This document shows, piece after piece, positions 39,201-48,847 of a stretch of DNA of 64,000 nt; the first letter of the stretch is position 1, and each line of letters starts with the position of its first letter. The DNA is from an uncultured Clostridia bacterium (GTDB lineage Bacteria; Bacillota; Clostridia; Oscillospirales; Oscillospiraceae). The DNA is taken from NCBI GenBank assembly GCA_946186375.1, contig CAMHMZ010000001.1, positions 1-64,000 of the forward strand. The letters are read 5' to 3'. Position numbers and translations under genes: made by a program. The notes under the pieces are model-generated. The model did no database searches. It was not told the DNA's origin and worked only from the letters and a program-made list of their open reading frames with translations.

Positions 39201-40127
39201 ATGTCCAAAAAGAAAAGAAAAACCATTCATAAAGACGTTGGCGGATACGATTACGTCATCTACACCGACGGCGGCTGCGCTGTCAATCCTGGCGGTCGAG
39301 GCGGCTACGGTGTTGTGGTCGTGAATAAGCACACCGGAGAAGTAACGACCTCTTCTGCGGGCTTTAAGAGCACCACTAACAATCGCATGGAGATCACTGC
39401 CGCGATCGTTGGAATGCAGCAAGTCAAAGAAGGTGAGTCTGCGCTGCTGATATCAGACTCACAGTACTTCATCAAATGTTTTTCCGGCGAATGGGAACGC
39501 AAAAAGAATAAGGATCTGTTCGCGAAGGCGGACGCAGCGGCGCGCGGAAAGACGATCGTCCTGGATTGGGTGAAAGGCCACGCGGGGAACGAGTACAACG
39601 AGCTATGCGACAGCATGGCAACGGAAGCTATGTCAGGCGCTGATCTGCAGGATGACGTGGGCTATGTTGCTGAAAAAGCTGCCGGGCGCGCGTTTTATGA
39701 ACGCTTGGACGCGCACGAAACACGCCGGAAAGGCGGTGGAGCGTTGGCTGTGGACATCCAAGTACCGCAAGAGCTTGCATCAGAGATAGATCTGATGAGC
39801 AAGCGAGAATATGCAGAAAAGCACAACGTTCATTCTGCTTGTGCTTCAGCCATCATTGATTTCGCGATGTTTGGCAGCCGCAGTTTTAAGTCGTACGCTG
39901 CTCTCAAAACGGGTGGTGTGGACGCATGGTCAAGAAAAGGCTTGGATGCTCTTATCGAGGCTGTACAGAACGGCGCAAAGGTGTATGAGTGCATCAAGGA
40001 ATATCTGCCAAGCGAAAAAGAAGCAATATCTGCGTTGCGGTGGTGCGCGAGAGGACTTCCGGTAAAAGACAGTATACGTAAAATTCTTGTCGACAAAGAA
40101 ATCTCCGAAAACTGCATCAGAGGTTGA
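39201..40127 (+). CDS. rnhA: ribonuclease HI with C-terminal extension (308 aa)
   Basis: RNase HI domain at residues about 15-150: YTDGGCAVNPGGRGGYG (Asp), NNRMEITAA (Glu), LISDSQY (Asp), WVKGHAGNEYNELCDSMA (His, Asp). Degrades RNA in RNA-DNA hybrids and primers. About 150 extra C-terminal residues contain a helix-rich module of unknown role (MSKREYAEKHNVHSACASAIIDF). Starts 15 bases after tRNA-Met. Confidence 0.92.
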   Translation: MSKKKRKTIHKDVGGYDYVIYTDGGCAVNPGGRGGYGVVVVNKHTGEVTTSSAGFKSTTNNRMEITAAIVGMQQVKEGESALLISDSQYFIKCFSGEWERKKNKDLFAKADAAARGKTIVLDWVKGHAGNEYNELCDSMATEAMSGADLQDDVGYVAEKAAGRAFYERLDAHETRRKGGGALAVDIQVPQELASEIDLMSKREYAEKHNVHSACASAIIDFAMFGSRSFKSYAALKTGGVDAWSRKGLDALIEAVQNGAKVYECIKEYLPSEKEAISALRWCARGLPVKDSIRKILVDKEISENCIRG

Positions 40128-40129
40128 TC

Positions 40130-40747
40130 ATGGAAACAGGACTCACAGCAAAGCTCAAAAAGCTGACGCACGGCTTCAGACCGAAACTCCCGACTAAAAT
40201 GCGGACGATCCGCTGGGCGGATGAGGTTTGGACGCCAACGGGCATTGTGGACTCCATACGGTTCGAGGATTACTACGCGAAAGATCTCAGCATCTGCCCG
40301 TATGTCGATCCAGATAAATTCGAACCGGCCGCCATCGAGAATATGTATGCTCCTCTTCATCCAATAGGGGAGTGCTTCCGTGATGGGGGCAAGGAAATCA
40401 GCGAAGATCGCTGCCGTGGCTGTGTATTCATCCACAGAGGCCATGAGATTGGTATGATGTGCACCTGCTATGAGGTCAAAATCACGCTGTCTGATTTCAA
40501 GTCAGAGAACGGCCATAATTTTCACGGCAACGAGAACTACTATGTGGTGCCGGCCGAGCTGGCGCCGAAAATCGAAAACCTTATTCCGACAGATGTCGGT
40601 ATCCTGGTCTATAAGGAAACCGCTAAAACGGCCGGGCTAAGAATGTATAAACCGTCGGGTTGGCGCGAAGTCGATCCGAGTGTTATGACGATGCTGCTCT
40701 ACAACGCACTAAAGAAGTGGTGCGATGGTGCGGTATTCGTTTCATAA
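40130..40747 (+). CDS. PD-(D/E)XK-type nuclease-like protein (205 aa)
   Basis: RTIRWADEVWTPTGIVDSIRFEDYY (possible Asp), then a four-Cys cluster near residues 78-107 (GECF...CRGCVF...MCTCYEVK), and EVKITLSDFKSENGHNFHGNENYYVVPAEL, an ExK core with an MmcB-like layout. Probably a DNA repair or end-processing nuclease. Directly follows rnhA. Confidence 0.72.
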   Translation: METGLTAKLKKLTHGFRPKLPTKMRTIRWADEVWTPTGIVDSIRFEDYYAKDLSICPYVDPDKFEPAAIENMYAPLHPIGECFRDGGKEISEDRCRGCVFIHRGHEIGMMCTCYEVKITLSDFKSENGHNFHGNENYYVVPAELAPKIENLIPTDVGILVYKETAKTAGLRMYKPSGWREVDPSVMTMLLYNALKKWCDGAVFVS

Positions 40748-40803
40748 AAAGCGCACAAGGCGCGCCCTAAGCTGGCAGGGCTAAAACGCGAGCGCAAACC
40801 TCT

Positions 40804-40876
40804 CCGGGTGTAGCCCAGTTGGTAGGGCACCAGATTTGGGATCTGGAGGCCGTGAGTTCGAGTCTCGCCACTCGGA
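40804..40876 (+). tRNA. tRNA-Pro (TGG), no encoded CCA
   Basis: Acceptor CCGGGTG/CACTCGG, loop TTTGGGA; the 3' side reads A then GGGG. Confidence 0.9.
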
Positions 40877-40911
40877 GGGGATAGAAAAAAGCGAACGACA
40901 GGGAGGGAGGA

Positions 40912-43800
40912 ATGGCCTTGTTATCACATTTCTATGATATTGAGTCTCTAAAAAACGTTTTCTCGCTCTGTAACTATAAACCGGAAGAAAACGCAATAGA
41001 CGTTTATGTTCTTGCAGATACGCTTTCGTTGATGCGCTCAGAAACTTTTGAGCGGGATCTGCTGAACAGGATCTATGAGCGCAACTACAACTTCCGCGGC
41101 AGCATCCGGGTATTCAATCTCGCGAAGAAAGACGCGAACCACTACTTTGCGAGCGAGTTCGGTGTTTCGAATGCACCGCGTGCAAACGACCCTGTTTCGC
41201 CGTCGATGTATCCCAAAGAGTTTCGGCTCGTGTGTGATACAGATCCGGAATACGATGAAGAAAAGCATCCGTATCTATTTGGCTATAACAGCTACAACTA
41301 CGATACGACGATGCTTGCGTTTTATTTTGAGACTGTTTTCCCTCGTGGTGTTTTCCACGCAACGAGTGCCGAGAAAATGCGCGAATTCAACAACCGTCTG
41401 TTCAGCGATGGCATTAAAGATAATATGCCGAGTGCTTTGAGAAGCACAAAACGTGCCAACAGATACGACGAGACGGACGCTGAGGCGATACGGCGCAATA
41501 TGCTGGCTTCCGGGCGGCATTTGGATGTTGCGAGACTGAATGAAAAGCAGCAGCACGTTGGTCTGAAACGATTGCTCGGCATGATGGGCTGGCAGATCCT
41601 CGAGTCAGACAAGCTTAAGACCGGGCAGGACGTGGTCGAGAACGAAGATCAGCTTTATGACCTGATCGCGTATAACGTCAGCGATGTCGTCAACCTCGAA
41701 AAGCTGTTCAACCACAAGGTCTATATGTCGGCCTTCGAGCTGAAGAGGGGACTGCTTCACACATACCCGGAGCTCATTTATGACCAGCTTGACGATACAT
41801 ATAAGCCCGACATCCGTCCGCAGAAAGTGCGGCGAGACCGGCTGACGATCGATTCTTCGTCAGCGCAATTTGCAACAAAAACCCTTTGCCCGTACGGTCA
41901 CCTGAAGGATATCCCTCGCGTCAGCTTCATGTATCCTTCAGAGCGCAAGGCGAAAGAGCTTGGGATCCCAAGAGTGAATGTACTGGAAGAAACGAGGAAG
42001 TTCTTTTACAGCCTATTCCCTCAGGAAGAGCTTCGAAAGCAATTTGACGTCATCTATTACTACTACAAGTCCATCGAAGGGAAAAACTTCAACAGCAGCA
42101 AGAACTATGCCCGCGATTTCGGCGATAAGATCCCCGTATTCAATCTGGCAAAAGACATTCCAAAGGTAAATGCCTGCATGCCGTACTTTGACAAGGACGG
42201 CAATCCGACGTCCTGCTTCGTGACGTTCTCGGTGGGTGGTATCCACGGCGCCGAATATAACAAGGAGCTTTATGAGTCAGATCTTGCTGCTTGGGAAGAA
42301 GAGAAAGCCGCTTTCGACTGGGTCAAGAGCCAGTTCCCTGAGCCGACCGATCTCGTCAAAGCAAAAGAAGTCATGATGATGGATGGTTCTATTCGCCCGT
42401 CAAAAGATTTTCTTAAATCCGGTTTCACGCGAAAAAAAGCTGTTTGGAAGGATATAGACGCCAAGAAGCCGGAACTGTTTACAACAAAAGACAGCGGCAC
42501 AAAGCTTGACGAAGATTATGTCTTCACATCAGCAGACACATGCAACCACGAAGACTTCACGTCCTATTATCCGAACCTCCTTCGTATGATGGAGGCCTTC
42601 TACAACGACGGTCTCGGTTATGACCGATACGGTGAGATCTTCGAGCAAAAGAGCCTGTACGGTAAGAAGATGAAAGACCCGTCTATCTCGGCAGATGAAC
42701 GCCAGCATTACAGCATCCTCCGAAACGGAGTCAAGCTCATTCTAAACTCGGCGTCCGGAGCTGGCGATACAAACTTTGAGTCCAACATCCGCATGAACAA
42801 TCAGATCATCTCCATGCGAATCATCGGGCAGCTCTACAGTTTCCGCATCGGCGCCGCGCAGGCATTTGCCGGCTCCCGTGTGATCTCGACCAACACAGAT
42901 GGCCTGTATTCTGTTCTGGAAGCGGAGCTCAACAATCGCATCCTTGTGGAACAATCTGAGCAGATCCATGTTGAGATTGAACCGGAAGAAACCTTCCTTA
43001 TCTCAAAAGACTCGAACAATCGCATCGAGTATGACGGAAAGAAACGCAAAATCGATTCTGCTTCCGGTGGCACTCTGGCTTGCCAGAGCGGGCCGGATCC
43101 CACAAAATCCCTGGCCCACCCGGCCGTAATTGACTGGGCCTTGTGCCAGTACCTGATACTGGCGGCACAGCGCAAGAAAGGCCTTGATTTAACAGGGGCT
43201 TTTGACAGAGATGTCGGCCGTTGGATCTTAGATGCATCAAAGAACCGTTGGGATGACATTAAATGGCTGAACATGTTTCAGAACATCATCGCGTCGTCTC
43301 CTGGTTCTATCCAGTATGTATTCGGCATTACAGACGGTTCTGATGAACCCATTATTCTTCAGCATTACAACCGCGTGTTCATCATGAAAGACGGAACGCC
43401 GAATACCGTGCATCTTTTCTCTGCCTACGGACGTTCTGTCACACCGGCGACGGTAACCAAGCGTGAGAGAGACGGTGAGCCGACGATCCAGCATGAACAG
43501 AAAGCGCTGGATATACTGGCCAAGAACGGCGTGCTCTCCCTGCCGGCTGGCAGAGAGGCGTCGATCAAGAAGCTGAACAGTATCGGCGACACATGGTGCA
43601 TGTTTATCGAAAACCACGCGCTTGAGTCAATGACAGAGGAGCAAAGGCGGTTCATTCGCGAGAACATCGATATGGAAAAGTACGTCGACCTTTTGGAAGA
43701 CTGTTACGAAAAGAACTGGCGCAATCACATGCCGGGTCAAAAAGAGGACCCGACAGAAGCAGCGTCTTTTGAGAGCCAGCAAATGATGCTGGATCTGTAA
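40912..43800 (+). CDS. polB: divergent family B DNA polymerase (962 aa)
   Basis: N-terminal 3'-5' exonuclease: YDIES (I), GYNSYNYDTTM (II), YNVSDVVNLEKLF (III). Polymerase motifs: DFTSYYPNLL (A), ILRNGVKLILNSASGAGD (B, Kx3NSxxG), STNTDGLYSVLE (C, DTD replaced by NTDG with a single central Asp pattern). The remainder matches no familiar subfamily. Replicative polymerase of the element is the natural reading. AGGGAGG precedes ATG. Confidence 0.88.
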   Translation: MALLSHFYDIESLKNVFSLCNYKPEENAIDVYVLADTLSLMRSETFERDLLNRIYERNYNFRGSIRVFNLAKKDANHYFASEFGVSNAPRANDPVSPSMYPKEFRLVCDTDPEYDEEKHPYLFGYNSYNYDTTMLAFYFETVFPRGVFHATSAEKMREFNNRLFSDGIKDNMPSALRSTKRANRYDETDAEAIRRNMLASGRHLDVARLNEKQQHVGLKRLLGMMGWQILESDKLKTGQDVVENEDQLYDLIAYNVSDVVNLEKLFNHKVYMSAFELKRGLLHTYPELIYDQLDDTYKPDIRPQKVRRDRLTIDSSSAQFATKTLCPYGHLKDIPRVSFMYPSERKAKELGIPRVNVLEETRKFFYSLFPQEELRKQFDVIYYYYKSIEGKNFNSSKNYARDFGDKIPVFNLAKDIPKVNACMPYFDKDGNPTSCFVTFSVGGIHGAEYNKELYESDLAAWEEEKAAFDWVKSQFPEPTDLVKAKEVMMMDGSIRPSKDFLKSGFTRKKAVWKDIDAKKPELFTTKDSGTKLDEDYVFTSADTCNHEDFTSYYPNLLRMMEAFYNDGLGYDRYGEIFEQKSLYGKKMKDPSISADERQHYSILRNGVKLILNSASGAGDTNFESNIRMNNQIISMRIIGQLYSFRIGAAQAFAGSRVISTNTDGLYSVLEAELNNRILVEQSEQIHVEIEPEETFLISKDSNNRIEYDGKKRKIDSASGGTLACQSGPDPTKSLAHPAVIDWALCQYLILAAQRKKGLDLTGAFDRDVGRWILDASKNRWDDIKWLNMFQNIIASSPGSIQYVFGITDGSDEPIILQHYNRVFIMKDGTPNTVHLFSAYGRSVTPATVTKRERDGEPTIQHEQKALDILAKNGVLSLPAGREASIKKLNSIGDTWCMFIENHALESMTEEQRRFIRENIDMEKYVDLLEDCYEKNWRNHMPGQKEDPTEAASFESQQMMLDL

Positions 43801-43816
43801 TTGAGGAGGAAAAAAC

Positions 43817-44440
43817 ATGAAAGGGTTTAAGAAAATCTTTATTTTCGTTGTTGCCATTCTTGTTTTGGCAGCAGCGTACGTGCTCGCAAAGAGCAGTGAG
43901 CCGCTCAAGGACTTCATTGAAGACCTGCAGTGGAAAGCAGAAACCAGAATTGCCGACATCGAAGAATACGCGAATCCGAGCAAGACACCTGCGCCTGAGC
44001 TGCCGGCTGTACGTGCGGATTTAAATGGGCCGTATAACGTCATTCGAGTCGTAGACGGCGATACGGCTATGATCGACATCGACGGTCTTGAAACAAGGGT
44101 TCGCTTCATTGGTATTGACACACCGGAAAGCGTAAACCCGGATGAGAGTAAAAACACAGAAGAAGGCAAGAAGGCCTCTGACTTCACAAAGGAACTGCTG
44201 ACCGGCAAATCTGTTTATCTGGAATACGACATTGAGCAGCAAGATAAATACGGACGCACCTTGGCCTATGTGTTTATGGACGACGGGGAGACCATGGTGC
44301 AGGATCTCATTCTGGAAGCCGGTATGGCGACCACCATGACGATCCAGCCGAACAGCAAATATGCGACGCACTTCCACGAAGTACAGGTGGCGGCGCGCGA
44401 GGCCGGAGCGGGCCTGTGGGCCACGGACTTTTACGAGTAA
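43817..44440 (+). CDS. membrane-anchored staphylococcal-type nuclease
   Basis: N-terminal membrane helix, then an SNase domain: VIRVVDGDTAMIDIDG, VRFIGIDTPES (Arg, Asp), YLEYDIEQQDKYGRTLAYVF (Arg). Non-specific nuclease facing outside; might degrade foreign DNA or scavenge nucleotides. GAGGAGG precedes ATG; follows polB by 16 bases. Confidence 0.92.
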   Translation: MKGFKKIFIFVVAILVLAAAYVLAKSSEPLKDFIEDLQWKAETRIADIEEYANPSKTPAPELPAVRADLNGPYNVIRVVDGDTAMIDIDGLETRVRFIGIDTPESVNPDESKNTEEGKKASDFTKELLTGKSVYLEYDIEQQDKYGRTLAYVFMDDGETMVQDLILEAGMATTMTIQPNSKYATHFHEVQVAAREAGAGLWATDFYE

Positions 44441-44453
44441 GCGGTGGTGGCAC

Positions 44454-44813
44454 ATGAGCTTCAATGTAATCATTGCGGGGAGCAGGACATTCTCCGACTA
44501 CAACATGCTGCGGGAGAAATGCGATCACATTTTATCGAACAAAGCGGCGGATGAGATCGTGATCGTCTCTGGTGCAGCAAAAGGCGCCGACAATCTCGGC
44601 GAAAAGTATGCGCATGAAAATGGCTTTGGACTCATTAAAGTACCTGCTGATTGGGACAAGTTTGGGCCTTCCGCCGGCTATCGGAGAAACGCTATCATGG
44701 CTGAGATCGCGGATGCTGTGATTGCGTTCTGGGACGGAGAAAGCCCAGGAACAAAACACATGCTCGAGCTGGCAGACCAGAAAGAGATTCCAACACGAGT
44801 GTTTCGTTTCTGA
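44454..44813 (+). CDS. SLOG-family protein (DUF2493, 119 aa)
   Basis: VIIAGSRTFSDYNMLREKCD, VSGAAKGADNLGEKYA and AVIAFWDGESPGTKHML give the DUF2493 Rossmann fold. Frequent in phages; ligand thought to be a nucleotide. Second SLOG protein of the window. GGTGG lies upstream of ATG. Confidence 0.9.
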   Translation: MSFNVIIAGSRTFSDYNMLREKCDHILSNKAADEIVIVSGAAKGADNLGEKYAHENGFGLIKVPADWDKFGPSAGYRRNAIMAEIADAVIAFWDGESPGTKHMLELADQKEIPTRVFRF

Positions 44814-44827
44814 GGGGAAGGAGTTTC

Positions 44828-45418
44828 ATGGAGAAATCAGCATTATCATTGGACAGCAATATTTCCGTGGATGGCAAGGAGTACAGGGTCGGAGATCTAA
44901 CGTTAAAAGACATACAATTCCAAGTTCGAACAGGTCGCGCTGTCGTCCGCAGAGGCGATGGTCGTAACAAAGAGTACGCCTACAGAGACGGCGTAAAAAC
45001 TCCCATCGGAGATATTGAGCTTTCTCTCTGGGAAGAAGTGGCCAGGGCTCTCATCTCGGATAAGTTCAACCTCGCGGCCGAGTACGATGCTTGTGAGGAG
45101 TGGGCTCGAAGAAATGCTCCGTGGCTCAAAACAGACCGCGACAGAGATGTTTACGCTCTGGACATGGTTGTGTCCAGGCTGACGGAAAACGCGCTGTGGG
45201 TCGAATTCGTGCCGTTTAACGCAAAATATTTTCCGGAACGACTAAATACCGTTCCGACCGTTCTGGTGACGCTGGATTGCTGTATGCTTCCTGGGGAAGC
45301 AACGGCTGCGCGCGTAGACTACGACACGGCCAACGGCTCTGGCAAGACCCATTGCCCGCTCTGTGGCCGATGGGCGAAGATCATCAACATAGAACAAGTG
45401 AAGAGGGGAGAAGTATGA
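44828..45418 (+). CDS. hypothetical protein with C-terminal zinc-ribbon half (196 aa)
   Basis: Central SLWEEVARALISDKFNLAAEYDACEEW segment; CPLCGRW near the C-terminus. Overlaps the next start (ATGA). Not recognised. Confidence 0.65.
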   Translation: MEKSALSLDSNISVDGKEYRVGDLTLKDIQFQVRTGRAVVRRGDGRNKEYAYRDGVKTPIGDIELSLWEEVARALISDKFNLAAEYDACEEWARRNAPWLKTDRDRDVYALDMVVSRLTENALWVEFVPFNAKYFPERLNTVPTVLVTLDCCMLPGEATAARVDYDTANGSGKTHCPLCGRWAKIINIEQVKRGEV

Positions 45419-46359
45419 CCGGCTACACACATGTACTTATTCAGCACGTCGTCAACAACGACCTGAAACGCGCACGGGAAACAGCAAAGGGGATTCTCGA
45501 ATCGAACACGGTCCAGAAAGACAAGGCTTTCTGTGAAGAAATGCTTGCCAAGATGAAAGCACAGGAAAGCGGGATTGAAATCCCGTATAATCTCAAATCC
45601 ATTATTCGCACCGAATGCACGCCGTATGGCTTCCGTCCGGAACGATATTATTTGCCGCAAAGAGAAGCCAAGCTCTTGGAGCACATCAAACGCATGTATG
45701 GTGCCGGCGAGAGGATGTCTGAAATGGGTATTCATTACGCCAACGCCATTCTTCTTCACGGAGCCTCCGGTACCGGTAAAACGACGTTTGCCCGCTATGT
45801 TGCTGACGCACTCAATCTTCCGTTTCTGTATGTGAGCATCACACAAATGATGGACTCGCTGCTTGGCAAGACGGGTCAGAACTTAGATTTGGTTTTCAAG
45901 TTTGCGGAAACCATTCCGTGCGTCCTCGTGCTGGACGAAATTGATCAGATCGGAACAAAGCGCGGAGACGATATGGGGACGAGCGGCGAAATGAAGCGCG
46001 TCCTAATCACGATCATGCAAAATCTTGACCGCCTGCCGAATAACGTGGTTTTGATTGCAGCAACAAATAGAGTTGAGGCGATCGATCCTGCTCTGATGCG
46101 CAGATTCACAGTAAAACACGACGTGTGGTCGCTGAGTGATGAAGAAGCGACATGTTTTGTCAGCATGTATCTGTCAAAGCTTGGTCTGCAGTGGTCTGGT
46201 GAGATTTATCCGTTCTTGTCTTTCGCTGTGGCGCCAAAGCAGGCGGTAGAAATCGAAATGGGTCGTTACGCGCCGGCCGTCGTTGTGGACTGCTTAAACG
46301 AACGTATTGCTCAAGCGATAGAGCGAAATGAAGGGGACATTGTGGTCTCGTTGCAATAA
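45415..46359 (+). CDS. AAA+ ATPase (314 aa)
   Basis: Helical N-terminal 80 residues, then HYANAILLHGASGTGKTTFARYVA (Walker A), VLVLDEIDQIG (Walker B), sensor AATN, and DPALMRRF (arginine finger). Resembles the classic AAA clade (FtsH/spastin/p97) without a protease. May remodel a protein complex of the element. Translationally coupled to the gene before it. Confidence 0.88.
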   Translation: MTGYTHVLIQHVVNNDLKRARETAKGILESNTVQKDKAFCEEMLAKMKAQESGIEIPYNLKSIIRTECTPYGFRPERYYLPQREAKLLEHIKRMYGAGERMSEMGIHYANAILLHGASGTGKTTFARYVADALNLPFLYVSITQMMDSLLGKTGQNLDLVFKFAETIPCVLVLDEIDQIGTKRGDDMGTSGEMKRVLITIMQNLDRLPNNVVLIAATNRVEAIDPALMRRFTVKHDVWSLSDEEATCFVSMYLSKLGLQWSGEIYPFLSFAVAPKQAVEIEMGRYAPAVVVDCLNERIAQAIERNEGDIVVSLQ

Positions 46360-46376
46360 AGAGGGGAGAGCAAACC

Positions 46377-46991
46377 ATGAAGCTTCCTAAACATATCAGG
46401 AAGAAATTGGAACAAATGAACACACACGCGCAGAGAATTGGCCAACTTGGAGACGAGATCGAAGAGTGGCTTGCTGAAAAAGGATTCACGAATCCAGAAG
46501 ATTATCGTGGCGGTGACGGTTCTTCTTTGGAAGAATTTGAATACGGTACCGGTGATGTGGACGCTTTCGAAGAATTGCTGTCACGCATGGAATGTTCATG
46601 TGATGTCAAAAACAGTGTAAAATCCAGCATTCCTGAGCAATATCAGTGGAAAAGAAGTCCTGCCGGAAGCGCGAGCCGTACTTATAGTCAAGTGGGAAAA
46701 GATTTGGAAGCGATGCCGCTGTCTGAGATCGATTGCCCACGCTGCCGCAAAAAGGCGCTGCGAGTTATGACGTCAGATGGTGTAATGCCGGACTTTCCCA
46801 AATACAAAGTGGGTTGTGATGCGTGTGGATGGTTGTGCAACCAAGATGAGATGCTTGACGTTGGAGACGCCGTCGAGAACTTCAAATGCTGGTACGAGGC
46901 TTTTGTGCTTCTCGGTCTGCCAGAAGACCGGCTGCACGAGGATCTGACAATCGAATTCTGGCCGGAGGAGGAGCGGGAATCTTATGACTGA
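46377..46991 (+). CDS. hypothetical protein with zinc-finger-like Cys pairs (204 aa)
   Basis: Acidic N-terminal half; CPRC and CDACGWLC in the second half suggest metal binding. Overlaps the next start by eight bases. Not recognised. Confidence 0.65.
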   Translation: MKLPKHIRKKLEQMNTHAQRIGQLGDEIEEWLAEKGFTNPEDYRGGDGSSLEEFEYGTGDVDAFEELLSRMECSCDVKNSVKSSIPEQYQWKRSPAGSASRTYSQVGKDLEAMPLSEIDCPRCRKKALRVMTSDGVMPDFPKYKVGCDACGWLCNQDEMLDVGDAVENFKCWYEAFVLLGLPEDRLHEDLTIEFWPEEERESYD

Positions 46992-47775
46992 AACAACAAA
47001 CAAGAAATTCAAAAAGGGTGACAAAGCATTTTTCATCGACCGATTTGTAAACGCTGTTCATGCATGCACTGTCGAGCGCGTTGTTTTTGATGCGTTCAGG
47101 CAGGAAACCGTATACAACATCCATGATGATACGACGTTCGGCAATCTGAACGTCATGGAAGACATGCTTTTCTGGCTGGAAGAAGACGCAAAAACAGCTA
47201 TGTACCAAGATGATCATGACCAATTGATGGCTTTCAAGGCGGAAATCAAAGATCTGGAAGCACTGGCGAAGTTTCCACTGTGTCACGTATTGTGCGGAGA
47301 AGACGCAGATGATATTGCTCGCCTGGCGTACAAGCTTCGGGCCGAAGAGCTAGGCGTTATGAAAGAAAACAATAAGAAAACGGAGGATAAAAATATGGCA
47401 AATCAGTTTAACGCAAAATATTTCGCCGAGCGGCTTGATGGCAGGGAATATGGGGACGAGATCTCCTATGCCGAGGAGAAACTGGCAAAGGAAAACGGCA
47501 TCGTGATTGTTTTTGGATACAGTGATGACAACATCGAGTTCCGCGGCTCGATCGACGACGAACTCGGCTGCTTTAACGGCGGTGATTTCTATGTGAGTAA
47601 GTCCGGAGATGTAAGCGGCGAGAACAAGACCGGTCGTTTGATCCGCGCGGTGTGGTGTGGACCTTCCGGTGCGAGCTGGGAGTATGAGACTGATATCCCT
47701 CACGAGACATTCAACATCTATGAAGACGGCGAATTCTTTTGCCGAGGAATTGTGTTCGAGATGCAAGACATCTAA
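46984..47775 (+). CDS. two-part hypothetical protein with internal start (263 aa)
   Basis: Residues 1-137 form one soluble domain. At 47395 an in-frame ATG follows CGGAGGATAAAAAT, an SD as strong as any here, so a shorter 126-residue protein (MANQFNAKYFAERLDGREYGDEIS...) is likely also made. That second half looks like a phage-type single domain. Either a fusion keeping its old start or a deliberate two-product gene. Confidence 0.65.
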   Translation: MTETTNKKFKKGDKAFFIDRFVNAVHACTVERVVFDAFRQETVYNIHDDTTFGNLNVMEDMLFWLEEDAKTAMYQDDHDQLMAFKAEIKDLEALAKFPLCHVLCGEDADDIARLAYKLRAEELGVMKENNKKTEDKNMANQFNAKYFAERLDGREYGDEISYAEEKLAKENGIVIVFGYSDDNIEFRGSIDDELGCFNGGDFYVSKSGDVSGENKTGRLIRAVWCGPSGASWEYETDIPHETFNIYEDGEFFCRGIVFEMQDI

Positions 47776-47780
47776 GACAA

Positions 47781-47800
47781 TGCGGGGAGGCCTCCCCGCA
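47781..47800. terminator. 10-bp perfect palindrome
   Basis: TGCGGGGAGG/CCTCCCCGCA between the preceding stop and tRNA-Pro. No loop and no T run; may be a processing signal or binding site. Confidence 0.5.
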
Positions 47801-47804
47801 ATAT

Positions 47805-47881
47805 CCAGGTATAGCTCAGTTGGTTAGAGCGCGTGTTTCGGGTACACGAGGCCGCTGGTTCGAATCCAGCTACTTGGACCA
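47805..47881 (+). tRNA. tRNA-Pro (CGG)
   Basis: Acceptor CCAGGTA/TACTTGG, loop TTCGGGT, encoded CCA. Confidence 0.93.
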
Positions 47882-47934
47882 AACGGATATTAAAATGCAC
47901 TCGCGAAAAATCATACGAACGGAGAAGTGCTGCC

Positions 47935-48339
47935 ATGACAAGCAAAAAAGATATTCTTGATTACGTTGCCTTTCGGAAAGAAGCCCGCGGCAACATTGAG
48001 GGAGATGAGCCCATCTACTGCATCTATCTGATCACGAACCCTGATGAGGAACGCATCTACGAGAAGGAAGGGGAGAGGATCCGCTCCGGTTTCCCAGATA
48101 CGGGCCCTACTGATGAGCCGGGATACTACCACGATTTAGATTCAGCGATCAAGGCAATGAACGAGAACGCATGCGATATCAGGGAATACTGCTACAACGC
48201 GGGCTTCATCCTGTGCCGTTTTGCTGGCATGTACGATTGTGTGTGCCGCGACGCAAGAATGTATTTTCTGTGGGATGATGAGAAAGAAGGTTTCTTTCAA
48301 GCGGAAGAACCGCAGATATTTGCACACGTCGCTTTTTAG
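47935..48339 (+). CDS. hypothetical protein (134 aa)
   Basis: ATG 47935 with CGGAGAAG upstream. DEPIYCIYLITNPDEERIYEKEGERI and a Cys-containing second half. Not recognised. Confidence 0.65.
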   Translation: MTSKKDILDYVAFRKEARGNIEGDEPIYCIYLITNPDEERIYEKEGERIRSGFPDTGPTDEPGYYHDLDSAIKAMNENACDIREYCYNAGFILCRFAGMYDCVCRDARMYFLWDDEKEGFFQAEEPQIFAHVAF

Positions 48340-48448
48340 CGGCGGGGAAGTACAGCAAAATGATAAGAATGGCTAAAAAGAATAAGAGTAGATGGAGGTG
48401 TAAATCTTCATTTAATCGAAATTAAACGAAATAACGGAGGGATTAATT

Positions 48449-48847
48449 ATGAGTTACGATGATCTGTTCGAAATTTCAGGTGAAATTTTTGGTGAGAGCG
48501 AAATTCTTGCCGACAACGAAAAATTTCATGAAAATCAAACTTTTCATGATCAGCAAAAGCAAAAACGAAGAATCAGTAGAAACAAACAGCGTGCACGCAA
48601 AGTTCGAAGAATCAATACGCTTTCCGATTGCGGCGGTGGCATGACTGTTTGGCTGGATGGCCATCTGGATGATGTCACTGGCAGCTTTGTTCCCTCAGGC
48701 AAGTTAAAACGCAGCAAAAACAGTAACACCCAAAGATATCTGAAGCGTGCGAGCACACGTAAAATCCGCAGGATCCCGGCAACGGAAAAGCCGGCAGACG
48801 GCGGTCATTACCGCAAACATTTCGATTATTGGTGGAATTTGACATGA
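48449..48847 (+). CDS. hypothetical basic protein (132 aa)
   Basis: ACGGAGGGATTA before ATG. Acidic first 30 residues, then strongly basic (KQKRRISRNKQRARKVRR, KRASTRKIRR). Nucleic-acid binding is plausible. Coupled by ATGA overlap to the next gene. Confidence 0.65.
   Translation: MSYDDLFEISGEIFGESEILADNEKFHENQTFHDQQKQKRRISRNKQRARKVRRINTLSDCGGGMTVWLDGHLDDVTGSFVPSGKLKRSKNSNTQRYLKRASTRKIRRIPATEKPADGGHYRKHFDYWWNLT

Noticed and set aside
48362-48427. Possible 21-residue basic peptide
   Set aside because: Weak ribosome binding site and no other support.
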